NCBI GenBank assembly: GCA_013398615.1
Contig: VZSR01003803.1
Span: 11,431,849-11,495,848 of the forward strand
DNA: 64,000 nucleotides
Direction of reading: 5' to 3'
DNA from: Brachypodius melanocephalos
Taxonomy: Eukaryota; Chordata; Aves; Passeriformes; Pycnonotidae
This document shows positions 52,101-59,800 of the stretch, piece after piece (position 1 is the first letter of the stretch; each line of letters opens with the position of its first letter). The notes beneath the pieces are model-generated. The model saw nothing but the letters and a program-made list of their open reading frames with translations, had not been told where the DNA came from and did not search any database. Position numbers and translations under genes: made by a program.

Positions 52101-54368
52101 ATCATGCGATACTTAGCAATTATATTGATAATCAAAATTAATGCTGATTAGCATTACTAATATAATACTGTTTAATATTTTAAAATACTAATAATAAATA
52201 GAATATTGTTCCATTGTGATCAAAATATTTCACTTCATGAGCACATCACAGTATGCAACACTAGCTCAACACTGGCAGTTTATTTGCATAACTCTGCTAA
52301 AATTGAGTCAGAATAAAAACAAATCAAAACCAATTGGGCTTATGACATAACAAAAATAAAGTTTTAAAAATCTAAATGCATTACTAAGTATGTTTCACAT
52401 TTAAAAAGTCAGATCAGTTACACAGCACAATATAAAGCATGGTACACGCTATTGTCTGCTATTTTTGTAACCAGCTTCCTACACTTGCACTTGCAAACAG
52501 TGTACTGAAATTTTTCATTTGAATCCAATGGGACTGCATTGAACATTGCTATTCACATGAACCTGTCTTAAAAAGGTTCATGTCTTAAAAAGGAGTAAAA
52601 GACTTTAGATGGAAGTTACAGCCAAGACTGTGTTGCATCCTAGGAGTCCTTGTTGTGATCTGAAGGGTTTTGGTGACTCCCATGAAGCATGTGGGACATT
52701 TGTGCCTTTGGTTACTTCCCACACTGATATTATAGTTTATTTCTGGTATTAACCCCTGAAAAATAAGTCTCATTATAATGGAAGCTCCTTCACTCCATAA
52801 AAATGACTGTGAAAATTAAAACTAACAGTGCCACCTGACTTGCACAAAAAATGCTGGGAAGATGTTTTCCACAGTGTGGTCAGAAGGCAGCACCCAGATT
52901 TCAAATGCAGTCTCTGCACTGTTTTGCCATGGTGCCCTTCCATGTGAAGGCATGTCCTTACAGACTCAAATGTACAGGTCCTTCAGACCCATGTACAACT
53001 CCCACGTTGTTGGGAGTGTCCATGGTTAAACATCTGTGGAAAAAGGCAGAGGTAATTCGTGCTTAAAATCAAAGTCAAGTATATGCAATTTTAGACACAT
53101 CTTTCTACCATATACCACAGACTACAGGGTATCTATGAATTTTTTCTCTCTATATCAGAATGAGGACTTTTTCATTTTCTCTCTGCAGAAAAACTATAAA
53201 TCCCTTATTTCCTAATGAGTGAACTTAATATTATAAAATTCGCAAGCACTCACCTAACAGCCTATTTGAAATTGATTAAATACTCAGTACATTAGAACTG
53301 ACAAATTTTGCTGCAATTATTCCCAACAGAAAATGGTAAGAATGAGCCTTAATTTTACTAACCACGCATAACCACAGGGACTAAAATGGTTCAAGTTTTA
53401 AGACTCTAATTTGAATTATTTTAAGATTTCTTACTTACTGAAGAACTATCAAGGAAGTCATCCTTCTTTTCAGATTTCTGTTTCTTACTTTTCTTCTTTT
53501 CTTTCTTAGTTTTTTTGGAATGTTTATCCTTTTTCTTTTTTTTCTGCACAGAGCGTTCCTACAAGTAAATGTAAATGAGATCCAGTAAACCAAATCACCC
53601 ATATGCAAAAAAATAATTGAAACCTACTTACCAAACCACACTGAAGAAAGGTAAAACACACTCAAATACCTTTTATTTTTACTACCCTCTCTCTCTCCTA
53701 TGGGGGGAGGGATGGGCTGGGGTAATAGGGGCAGGGAGGGCATACCTCACATCAATAAATAATTTTTCTTCTCCCTCTCAGTATCTTTTTCATTGGAACT
53801 AAGGCACTACAACTAAACAGACAATATCTACTACACTGCATTTATTTTGGTCAAACCCATTTCTTCAGGTACCACTGCACTATCAATAAACATCTTTTCA
53901 TTGTTGAACTGTCCGCACATTAAAAGGATGTGATATTCACAGGCTCCATTAAAGCTTCTCCTGTGAATGACCACAAATGAGACTGCTATGAAGCCTTGAT
54001 TTCTTCCCATGGGTCTATCATTGTCTGATAGAACTTGTTTTTCTGCATTTGGTAGAAATTAAAGCTGGACTTGGATGACAGAATTTTTTCCTCCTGGTGA
54101 ATAAAAGATAATTTCTACCTTAAAAAAAGCTAATATCAAAATTTAAAGACGTAAGAAACTAGGATGCATTTAAAGATCATCTTAAAGCCCTCAAAGTCTT
54201 CTGTTCATACATTCTGTAAAGGTAACAGTCCAATTCGATCATTTACAATTTCATCACCTTTTCCAGTGGTTCCACACGTTCATTCACATCAGCAGGCATG
54301 CAGGCACCTTCACCTCGCAGATCCTTTAACAGCTTGCAACTGTCCTTCTTTTCAGAACTAATTTTGGC
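4015..54368 (-). CDS. CWF19L2: CWF19L2, CWF19-like protein 2 (17 exons seen, 5' end missing)
   Basis: This is the whole visible coding span: join of 17 exons on the minus strand, 2643 nt including stop, 880 residues, numbered here from the first residue of the 54368 exon. All 16 introns are GT-AG and all exon phases agree. Known role of the family (Cwf19/Drn1/CWF19L): late spliceosome and intron-lariat complexes in the nucleus, linked to lariat debranching and spliceosome disassembly. Visible domains: lysine-rich block 42-68, disordered K/S/E-rich segment about 222-461, CxxC at 662-665, Cwf19-like C-terminal domain 1 about 655-773, and Cwf19-like C-terminal domain 2 about 774-876. Mammalian protein is about 890-900 residues, so only about 30 residues (exon 1) are missing. 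No frameshift or internal stop was seen. Promoter and start codon are outside the window. Confidence 0.96.
4156..5037 (-). other. intron 17
   Basis: 882-nt GT-AG intron, AT-rich. I see no repeat or RNA gene in it. Confidence 0.85.
5038..5139 (-). CDS. CWF19L2: CWF19L2 exon 17
   Basis: 102 nt, residues 801-834, phase 0 at both ends; acceptor catctgtag, donor gtattgttat. It encodes PKGLPYFSVDFGLQGGFAHV and EDQHNFPHYFGK, core of C-terminal domain 2. It contains no usable ORF of its own and is recognised from homology and splice sites. Confidence 0.96.
5140..6977 (-). other. intron 16
   Basis: 1838-nt GT-AG intron, AT-rich, without a recognisable repeat. Confidence 0.85.
6978..7058 (-). CDS. 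CWF19L2: CWF19L2 exon 16
   Basis: 81 nt, residues 774-800, phase 0 at both ends; acceptor attttacag, donor gtaagtaatg. AIMESDEEWSMNKKLIDLSS opens Cwf19-like C-terminal domain 2 (CwfJ_C_2). As far as I recall every residue matches the human protein, in sharp contrast to exon 2. Confidence 0.97.
7059..8354 (-). other. intron 15
   Basis: 1296-nt GT-AG intron. Nothing recognised in it. Confidence 0.85.
8355..8510 (-). CDS. CWF19L2: CWF19L2 exon 15
   Basis: 156 nt, residues 722-773, phase 0 at both ends; acceptor tttaaacag, donor gtacatgaaa. It finishes C-terminal domain 1: FLETNMSMKKRYHMVYECIP and PKEVGDMAPVYFK are almost identical to the mammalian protein. Its first codon is ATG, again an internal Met (MFRNALVKMF). 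Confidence 0.97.
9150..9690. repeat. GC-rich island, probable unclassified old transposon fragment
   Basis: Base composition shifts abruptly from AT-rich intron to G/C-rich sequence with words such as cctggcctggtaccatggga and ggccatgcctggacc, then back. It contains no conserved protein. The look is that of an old avian retroelement or LTR fragment, but I cannot name a family. Confidence 0.35.
11355..11385. other. perfect 11-bp inverted repeat (hairpin)
   Basis: actagcctttt at 11355-11365 pairs exactly with aaaaggctagt at 11375-11385 around a 9-nt loop. Just upstream the words ctagttagcaac and ctagcaactac are reiterated. No following T-run or known function. Confidence 0.6.
12611..12727 (-). 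CDS. CWF19L2: CWF19L2 exon 14, HIT-like core
   Basis: 117 nt, residues 683-721, phase 0 at both ends; acceptor cttttcctag, unusually weak donor gtctgctgag. LTEGHCLIAPLQHHTAATLL is the HIT-related core; the adjacent His pair is at 12656-12661. The full HxHxH triad of active HIT hydrolases is absent, so the domain is probably structural (inference). Homology to the family begins at VYL and ends at WEEIQ, which fixes both borders. Confidence 0.95.
13022..13530 (-). repeat. avian endogenous retrovirus LTR (solo-type)
   Basis: Read on the minus strand, it starts with the TCCTGGTTTTGGCTGGGATA border word and passes through a CATATGACATCATGCTCAG-like block, an AAACTATCTTTATCTCAAGC block and the terminal GGGAGTGAGTGGACAGCTG block. 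These appear in the order I know from a very common neoavian LTR family. No gag or pol is seen on the available side. The start is close to the assembly gap, so whether it is solo cannot be settled. Family name not assigned. Confidence 0.8.
13545..13644. other. assembly gap (100 N)
   Basis: Exactly 100 unknown bases, the usual placeholder for a gap of unknown size. It lies within 20 bases of the LTR border. Confidence 0.99.
14328..14540 (-). CDS. CWF19L2: CWF19L2 exon 13, start of C-terminal domain 1
   Basis: 213 nt, residues 612-682, phase 0 at both ends; acceptor atcttttcag, donor gtaagaaagt. TDREYYTLDDMFVSKAA precedes a charged helix and then MEKCPYCFDSSELSRHLI, where the Cys pair at 662-665 (14379-14390) opens Cwf19-like C-terminal domain 1 (family CwfJ_C_1). 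The motif suggests a metal-binding or structural cysteine pair, by family analogy. A second AG five bases into the exon would shift the frame and is unlikely to be used. Confidence 0.96.
15251..15270. repeat. (TA)10 microsatellite
   Basis: Ten uninterrupted TA units followed by an A-rich stretch. Confidence 0.95.
16199..16585 (-). mobile_element. CR1 LINE 3' fragment
   Basis: Begins tcatagaaccatataatggt, the reverse of the CR1 3' tail, followed by the reverse-complement hallmarks agatcacattcctctaagcc and ctggtcttggacactccagg. It lies in sense with CWF19L2. It is 5'-truncated, as almost all CR1 copies are, and has no intact reading frame. Confidence 0.9.
22605..22672. repeat. A-rich low-complexity tract
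   Basis: Imperfect CAAAA/AAAAC units over about 65 nt inside intron 12. Confidence 0.8.
23880..24017 (-). CDS. CWF19L2: CWF19L2 exon 12
   Basis: 138 nt, residues 566-611, phase 0 at both ends; acceptor tgcttccag, donor gtaagatgtt. RVRYFQDDDSMNLKDLVKNEK and LFMRMASK are family hallmarks. The first codon happens to be ATG, following the ATG that ends exon 11 (QQM-MPTH), and should not be mistaken for a start. Confidence 0.95.
24018..25249 (-). other. intron 11
   Basis: 1232-nt GT-AG intron. Nothing recognised. Confidence 0.85.
25250..25375 (-). CDS. CWF19L2: CWF19L2 exon 11
   Basis: 126 nt, residues 524-565, phase 0 at both ends; acceptor cctgacacag, donor gtaagtttta. It carries VVLVRTDGSGRAWPV and the basic GGRRKQQM end, both conserved in the family. 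It lies about 12.2 kb from exon 10, across the largest intron in the window. Confidence 0.94.
32701..32737. repeat. CA/TG-rich microsatellite, imperfect
   Basis: Alternating purine-pyrimidine CA repeats with interruptions (acacaaacacacatgtacacacac). Confidence 0.8.
33051..33378 (-). mobile_element. CR1 LINE 3' fragment
   Basis: Starts ttatagaatcaagagagtat and continues with the reverse-strand CR1 words agatcatctagttccaactc and aacctgttccagtgtcttac. It is a truncated copy in sense with CWF19L2, about 330 nt, with no reading frame kept. Confidence 0.9.
34410..34478 (+). mobile_element. degraded CR1-like 3' tail
   Basis: ttgttggactagatgtccat followed by ttctatattctg resembles the last 60 nt of CR1 in plus orientation. 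It is short and diverged. Confidence 0.45.
36395..36812 (+). mobile_element. CR1 LINE 3' fragment with end of ORF2
   Basis: Plus-strand CR1 ending in ttcggtgattctgtgattctg. The open stretch 36438-36701 encodes the typical C-terminus of the CR1 reverse-transcriptase polyprotein (RRLRGDLITLY, RLDIRRKFFTERV, WNGLPREVVESPSLDVFKK). All upstream endonuclease and reverse-transcriptase coding is missing, so it is inactive. It runs opposite to CWF19L2. Confidence 0.93.
37625..37714 (-). CDS. CWF19L2: CWF19L2 exon 10
   Basis: 90 nt, residues 494-523, phase 0 at both ends; acceptor ttctttgaag (AAG type), strong donor gtaagtggaa. DLASQLQAELDNARKLRET continues the helix from exon 9 and matches the family's ELAEQLKVQLEKA segment. 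A Gln/Ala/Ser-rich tail follows. Confidence 0.91.
37715..40574 (-). other. intron 9
   Basis: 2860-nt GT-AG intron. It contains very AT-rich sequence at about 38680-38730 and an imperfect CA stretch at 38088-38130. A 128-codon minus-strand open frame at 39894-40280 resembles no family I know. Confidence 0.8.
40575..40668 (-). CDS. CWF19L2: CWF19L2 exon 9
   Basis: 94 nt, completing codon 462 (AG from exon 8 plus A, Arg) and encoding 463-493. Sequence VLSEEEMNRLGARIVKAELM matches the family segment ILSVDEKNKLGAKIIKAEMM. Acceptor gttttacag. I place the donor at gtaatggttg because this keeps a one-to-one match with the mammalian protein; a second GT six bases further on would add Val-Met in frame. 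Confidence 0.92.
42789..42846. repeat. A-rich (CAAAA)n tract
   Basis: About 58 nt of adenine runs broken by single cytosines. Confidence 0.9.
43000..43530. repeat. GC-rich island, possible unclassified repeat
   Basis: A sharp rise in G/C against the flanking intron, with mixed words such as gggagcacactgtccacacc and gccctctgagctctcctaaa. No protein motif; it is perhaps an old LTR. I cannot name it. Confidence 0.3.
44321..44812 (+). repeat. avian endogenous retrovirus LTR, plus strand
   Basis: Same broad LTR family as the 13022-13530 copy, in the opposite orientation and more diverged: cagtgctgaaaacacagcag, ctgtgcacccccagcaagcag, aatgtcatgcccaacaaaaa, cgttaaactgcctttgt, agtgagaatgagcaagcagc and gcttagctgcttgctggggt occur in the expected order. 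The 5' border is diverged or truncated. No internal retroviral genes flank it, so it is a solo LTR; it runs opposite to CWF19L2. Confidence 0.75.
44826..44866 (-). other. G-rich tract on the gene's sense strand
   Basis: The minus strand carries GGGTGGGGATGGGGG followed after 15 nt by GGGG, an irregular (long-loop) quadruplex candidate just outside the LTR. Confidence 0.4.
45640..46010. repeat. GC/pyrimidine-rich island, possible LTR fragment
   Basis: Words such as tagctctggctccttctctc, ttgagggcaaggctgtttcc and acagctgcaaggtatcagcc look like an avian LTR or long-terminal fragment, but no border or family can be fixed by eye. Confidence 0.3.
46955..47676 (-). CDS. CWF19L2: CWF19L2 exon 8, long disordered segment
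   Basis: 722 nt, residues 222-461 plus two bases of codon 462. It opens with the conserved EIFQSRLEEAEKAASKKE segment, then runs into low-complexity Lys/Ser/Glu/Asp/Arg-rich sequence with little expected structure; the islands GYSREKYG and KHKFLKPSEDDLTF resemble the mammalian protein. Acceptor ttctttttag, donor gtatatttaa. It is the largest exon and, with exon 2, the most variable part of the protein. A GTG near 47430 is simply an internal Val, not a start. Confidence 0.94.
47677..47958 (-). other. intron 7
   Basis: 282-nt GT-AG intron, the shortest in the gene. Confidence 0.9.
47959..48068 (-). CDS. CWF19L2: CWF19L2 exon 7
   Basis: 110 nt, completing codon 185 and encoding 186-221. VEDAGLSWLRKSYQRMKEQA followed by FEEIVAERYG matches the family closely and looks like a long charged helix. 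Acceptor tttagttacag, donor gtaaggatct, leaving in phase 0. Confidence 0.95.
48069..49208 (-). other. intron 6
   Basis: 1140-nt GT-AG intron. A 109-codon plus-strand open frame at 48817-49146 has no recognisable motif. Confidence 0.85.
49209..49302 (-). CDS. CWF19L2: CWF19L2 exon 6
   Basis: 94 nt, residues 154-184 plus the first base of codon 185. It contains the highly conserved ERELNPYWKDGGTGLPPE segment. Acceptor tgttttag, donor gtaaagagca. It ends in phase 1: the last G joins TG of exon 7 to make Val. Confidence 0.95.
49303..50430 (-). other. intron 5
   Basis: 1128-nt GT-AG intron. Nothing recognised. Confidence 0.85.
50431..50550 (-). CDS. CWF19L2: CWF19L2 exon 5
   Basis: 120 nt, residues 114-153, phase 0 at both ends. 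It begins REDWMNLNFMSLKT, matching the mammalian RDEWMTVDFMSVKT segment, and ends in a charged helix-forming tail LERQKAQELEQ. The acceptor is the less common AAG type (attttaaag); the donor is gtaggaggaa. Confidence 0.93.
50551..51939 (-). other. intron 4
   Basis: 1389-nt GT-AG intron. Nothing recognised. Confidence 0.85.
51940..52047 (-). CDS. CWF19L2: CWF19L2 exon 4
   Basis: 108 nt, residues 78-113, phase 0 at both ends; acceptor ctctttttag, donor gtgggcaggc. It carries the conserved EWVE and EKAWKV segments separated by a Ser/Asp-rich linker. Translation remains open past the donor in the genomic sequence, but homology stops at SLQ, which fixes the exon end. Confidence 0.92.
52048..53438 (-). 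other. intron 3
   Basis: 1391-nt GT-AG intron. A 13-nt direct duplication (tgtcttaaaaagg) occurs at 52564-52576 and 52581-52593; otherwise plain. Confidence 0.85.
53439..53558 (-). CDS. CWF19L2: CWF19L2 exon 3, poly-lysine block
   Basis: 120 nt, residues 38-77, phase 0 at both ends; acceptor acttgtag and strong donor gtaagtaaga. About half of the residues are lysine (QKKKKKDKHSKK and similar), as in the mammalian exon that follows the SQEHS-like segment. It is probably a nuclear localisation and RNA- or protein-contact segment (inference). The reading frame crosses runs of eight and seven adenines, so it is sensitive to homopolymer sequencing errors; the frame is intact as given. Confidence 0.93.
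53559..54257 (-). other. intron 2
   Basis: 699-nt GT-AG intron containing a CT tract and a G-quadruplex motif at 53702-53740. Confidence 0.85.
53702..53740 (+). other. G-quadruplex motif
   Basis: Seven G-runs of 3 to 6 bases are separated by loops of 1 to 5 nt (A, AT, CT, TAATA, CA, A), meeting the G3+N1-7 rule with spare runs. A CT stretch precedes it. The G-rich strand is the template strand of CWF19L2, so the RNA carries the C-rich complement. Confidence 0.85.
54258..54368 (-). CDS. CWF19L2: CWF19L2 exon 2 (diverged)
   Basis: This 111-nt exon encodes residues 1-37. It is preceded by a pyrimidine-rich acceptor (tctgttcatcttag) and followed by donor gtgatgaaat, with phase 0 at both ends. 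The core LRGE...DVNERVE matches the mammalian exon of the same length (37 codons, no indel), but by my recollection only about half of the positions agree and the normally invariant Trp of the DTWMLP-like segment is Cys. It sits in the expected order, 699 nt upstream of exon 3. An in-frame ATG lies at 54297-54299. Confidence is lower than for other exons because of the divergence. Confidence 0.8.
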
Positions 54369-56844
54369 CTAAGATGAACAGACAAGAAAAACAACCAGGT
54401 GAAGCTCAGCAGCATTTCCTTACAGACACAGCTCTGCAAGCCACACTGAGTCAAACAAACACAATGGTGAGAAATGCATTTCAGGCTTCGGAACGCTCCT
54501 CCCTGTCTAGTTATAGAGATAAAACTAGAAATACTTTTACTACTTCTTCTAAAAAATAACCATCACTGCAAACAGCTTCAATTCCTAAAAAGGATTTTTA
54601 TAAGCCACATCAATAAAATAATTATTTTTTCAGCCTCTGAAGTTCACTCTGTTATGTTCACCATAAACATACATAAGTAAAGTTGCTTCTGAAAGTCATA
54701 ACTTGTCTTTAGGAAATTCTTTATCCCATGTATCACATGCTATGTATCACCACACCCTGATTAAAAAGGAGGAAAGTTATTTTATATTATTACAACCTTA
54801 ATTTTGTATTAAATAAGTCTTGCAAATTTTAGTGTGCTTTTGAGTTTTTATTTATTTGAGGTGTTTCTTTCGAATCAACTAAAATCAAAACAAAAACTGA
54901 AGGTAGAGTTTGGAATTCTTATCCTTAAACTCCAAGTTTTACCAGAAAGTGTTGTTAAACATAAGCCAAAAGAACACAACTGGTTTAAGAAAGACCAATA
55001 TTTAAAACAAACAAATAAAAAAGCCTGTGCACTGTACAAGACAGTAACCTCCCTACCACAGGGCACTTTCTCTTTTTTTTATATAGCCAAGAAAGAAATA
55101 TGAAGCTTTTTCCCTGACAGAAAACAATGCTTGCAGGAAGATGACCAATACACTATAAGGGTTCAAAGAACAGAAATACATGCTAAAAAATCAGATTAGA
55201 AGTGGGGTTTTTTTAAAGTGCTAACTCACAAGATGGGACTGCTGTTGTGTTTTTGAACACTGGCATTAGCATATTGAAAGTGGCACAACACAATGAACTA
55301 AAAAAAAAAGCCCACTACATATCTGTTCTCAAACAAAACACCCTTTCAAACCTTCCTTGTCTACTTTCTTAGCAGCTCCATGTGATAAACTTCTAATACA
55401 CCTAAATGCAAGCAAAGCAAGACTGCTACCCAGACTTCTTGATTTTAAACAAAGGAATATTATTTAAAAAAACAAAAAATCGTATAAGTCAGCTTGAAAA
55501 AAGAGGCCAAGACTGACACTTCCATCTCTAGAATCACACTCACAGTCTACAAAGGTGAATGCTATCTCTTAAAATTCAAAAGACAGGCATAAAGAAAGAA
55601 CGAGTTAAGAACACATTCAGGCATCTATTCCAACATCAGAACATTTTCTAGTTTACAAGTAAACAAAGTAACAAAAGAATGAGCAGGACTACAATTCAGT
55701 GAAATAGCTGTTAAGTACCACACAGCATCACTAAAACCACCCAGGAGTCAAAAAAATGCGGGTATGTTTCCTGCAACTTCTCCATGATAGAGAATAAAGG
55801 TAACCCTGGCCACCCTAAGACATGTAGGACAACACCCTTGAAAATCCATGCAGAAATATATCAGATTGATATATTCTCTTCCAGTCCATATAGACAATGA
55901 TGGCCTTTTTGTCTTAAAAATATGCTTGTCTGACTAAAAGTAACTAAACGTGCCACATTTCTGGACTAGTGAAGGACAATAACCTCAGCTTTGCAATTCA
56001 CAAAACGTCTACAAGACACAGACTCCAAACTTAAGCTTATAACTGGACATAGATGAAACAGTGGAGATAAAGGGAACCTGAATATAGTTCTAGATGGAAA
56101 AAAAAAAACCAAAAAAACCCCAAAAACTGTCTCCAAGCTTGTTTGCTCCAGAAGCAAACACAAAACAAGTTGCCAAGATGTAAAATGAAAAGAAAGGGCA
56201 GCTTTTCTGCATATTCCACTTCACTTTTGGTTGAGAAAGAACTGCAGCTGGAGTCAACAGCTCCCTTCCACCCCTTTTGCAGTTCTCAGGCCCATAAATC
56301 TATAAATGCCACAAATAATGGCCACTCCAGATCAGCTTGTCAACATGTCTTCATTGTAGATGGTCTCTGCCTGTCATGGAAGATTTAGCCTCTTAACATT
56401 TCCTATAATAGGAAGCATACTTTAAATGACGCTACTATTTTCTTCATGCTACCAAAGTTACAAACATTGCATAAAATAAGGTAATGTTATAAATAAGGCA
56501 CAAAGTGAGCTTTTACACTTTTTAATAGATCTAAAAATAAACAGAAGAAATGAAGGGAAGTATTTAAGTAATTGAGATACATCATTCTAATGAAAGAAGT
56601 GGATCATCATTTTGGCTGAAGTACATAAATACTCATTCAGAACACAGATTGACTAGAAATCATGATCAGAGAGACTGCTGTCTCCTGAATACTAAATGAA
56701 ACAGGAATGGGCAAGATGAATGTGTAGTGGCAGATTGACCACCAAGCCGTTAAAAAGAGAAAGACAAACAAAAGCATCAGATGGAAGTTTGTCTCCTAAA
56801 CAAGGATACAATATAGAAGATTCTTAACAATGTATCTATGCAAT

Positions 56845-56880
56845 AAAAAGAGAGGAAGAAAAAAGAAAAAAGAAAAAATA
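56845..56880. repeat. purine (GAAAAAA)n tract
   Basis: About 36 nt of G/A only, with a 7-nt near-repeat. Confidence 0.8.
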
Positions 56881-59800
56881 AGAATGCTTACTAGAGATCT
56901 AAAAATATGAAAGAAGTTATAATTTCACCTAAATTATCATTTTAACACAAGACTAGAAAGTTAGCAGCAATACCCTCTAAATCCTTCTATCTCTAAAAAC
57001 CTAGTTCCCTCAGATTATTATATTAAATTTTTATTGTTCGTGATGCTTTCCCCTGAAACACACACAATTACTTCAAGTGGATGTGAGACGGAAAATTTGC
57101 CTACACTACTTTATTAGCTTCAAAACTTACCTTTATATTCTACTTTCCTTTTCAAAAGCTGCAGGGCATACTAGCATGTCATAAAATTTTAAAAAAGAAA
57201 GAAAAACTAATTAATTCTCCTGTCAGACTTACCATTCTATCCGAGGACTAACTCTAATAGTTTCACATCTGTCAACCCCCAGCAGTCCAAGCATTTAATT
57301 CAAATTAAGATTCATTAATACTTACAATACCACAGGAATATCCAATAATTTAAACCTTTCCCTTTACAAAAGAAGTATCAAAGAAGGACAAGCATCATGC
57401 TACACTACACACTTCTGCAACACCCTAATAAAGTTCCTCACGATCTCCTTTGCAACGAAAACAAGGTGAAGTCTTAGGCTGGCAAGGCACTCTGCAAGGT
57501 CTGTTGTTAAGGTGCTGTAAAAACAGTAATTATTCTACAGTACAATGTCAGCAATGTTTGCCATGGCTGAAAAGAGCCAAATTTTACAATCTTTACCACA
57601 AGTAGGCGAAAGGGGTTTGAATTTCACAGATCCATCTGAATGTGGGAGGAAACCAAGTTCAAAGAAAGTGCTTTCTGGTTTCCATCAAGCAGGTCATCAA
57701 GGCCAGCCTGCCCAGCAGCTGACAACATGATCTACTAAATGAAGAATAAAATTTGCTCCAAAGCAGCCTGTGATACACTGCAGATGCAAAACCCCAAAGC
57801 TATAAAAATTACATCATGCCACACCAGGAAGAAGCAGAAAAGATCAAAGACACTGTCAACAGCCAAGTTACAGGTCACACAATAAACGGAGTTTGTTACA
57901 CAGCAGTCTCTCAAGCATGTCCAGAAAGGATGGAGGGATGTCTCCTAGAGCTAAAAACTCCCTCCCTAGCTCACAGAAACCCTGACCAACACTCTTTCCT
58001 GATCTCAACTCTATTTACTGTCTCAGCTCTCGTGAAGGCCAGGGCAAGTTTTCCACATCACTAAAAAGACCTTGCAATTTTCCACCTATAACTGTGGTCC
58101 ACTTCTAGTTTTTTAAATGATTATCACCATGACTCAGTAGTCAACTTCTTCATCCAAAAGAAGAAAGACTCCCTTTTTCTCCACAAGCAATCAGAAGAAA
58201 ATCTACAGCACATCAGATCATTACAGTATGACAAAAACATTCAATAGAGCACTAGCTAAGCTGCTGTCCTGGCCACCTACCACTGAAGGGCAGGGCTCCA
58301 TTCCCACACCTCTCCTCTCTGCACTGCTTCCCACATGTTTCCCACCACCTTACCCACCCAGGCCTGTTCCTGCACTCCAGTCTCAGGCAAAGTCACTTCC
58401 AGGACCACTCTGACACAAATATAAATCCCACCAAAAGCACGGTGCAGCTTCCTGCACAACAAGCTTACAAGTTGCCACTCTAGCAAGGTCATCAAGGTCA
58501 TCAAGTTTAAGCACATGGAATAAAGGGGAGAAGTGCACTTTGGGGAAAAGAAGTGTGGAAAAAACTTACTTTCAGCAACAGCTTCCTGTTAGGAAAGTTC
58601 AAAAAATCTAACACCTAGCCAGTCCTTCAGATACCAATATAAGGCATTCAAAATATCTACAATGAGCTTTTCTTTCTAATTTCAGGATCATCTCCCATGC
58701 TATCATACAAACCACTCCACTGTTTTAACTGTTTTGATAATCAACTATCAGAAAGGTTATTGATACATATTACACTCCCAGTTTCCATGACTCCAAAGCT
58801 CAGGGACAGAGAGCTGTGGTTACATGAGTGCTTACCTCCAGGGAACTTAAACATACCCTTCTTCACAGTTCTGATGCTTTTTATACCAGTTCTCTGTCTG
58901 AATAACCCACTTACTTTTGTGAATGCTAAGATTATTTTTCTAGTCTTGATATTCCAATTATTGCTACATCCACAAAGATTTCCCAAGGAGGACAGCAGTG
59001 GAAACACAAGAAAGAGCTTAGTTTGCAGCCCAACTTGGCAACTCGTCACTGAGTCAGACAGCTGCCTGCACCACCACCTCCTCCAGATGCAGCTTTGCCA
59101 ACTGGAAATGTCACCACTCTCGTCATTTTCACCTGCCAAAAGGCACAGAAGAAAGGTCACTGAAGCAACTATCACTTCAGTCACTTAAGCTTCTTGTGAT
59201 CAATAACCAAAGTCAGATGTGATTTAAAGAGCAAGCTGCAGGAGATGTCAGCGTTCAGTCAGAAACATCTGGGAGGCAGCAGCAGTTCTGCTGGTACACG
59301 TGCAGGCACAACAGATAACTAGAAGCTGTTACTGCCAGGAAACTATAAACCGGTATTTTGTGTTAATGTGGGACCTCTCCACTGCTGTGGCAAGGCAAGC
59401 TACAGAGGAAGGCCTCACAGAACACAGCAATGAAGACATGTGTCTTCATCACTGACCTTCAAAAACAACAGGTCTGTTCAGTGATGTTGCTGCAAAAATG
59501 CACAGAGGTGCTGTGACAAAAGTCTGAAAATCTTTTGTGAAAAGGCAGTATTCACTTCTCAGTACCATTACTCTTCTAATATCACAGATTTAAGTGCTGA
59601 AGTGTTTCTTTCCTTCAGCAGAGTCAAGCATGTAACACTTCATGAAGGATTTAAAAAGGAAAGAACAAAAAGGAGGTGCTTACTATTACAGCACAGAAGC
59701 AACTGTAACCCCTAACAGAGATATGTTTTGCTACTAATTTCTGTCTAAGGAGAGATTTCTGTAATTTTCCACTGAAAACTGCAATGTAAAATACTGCCAA

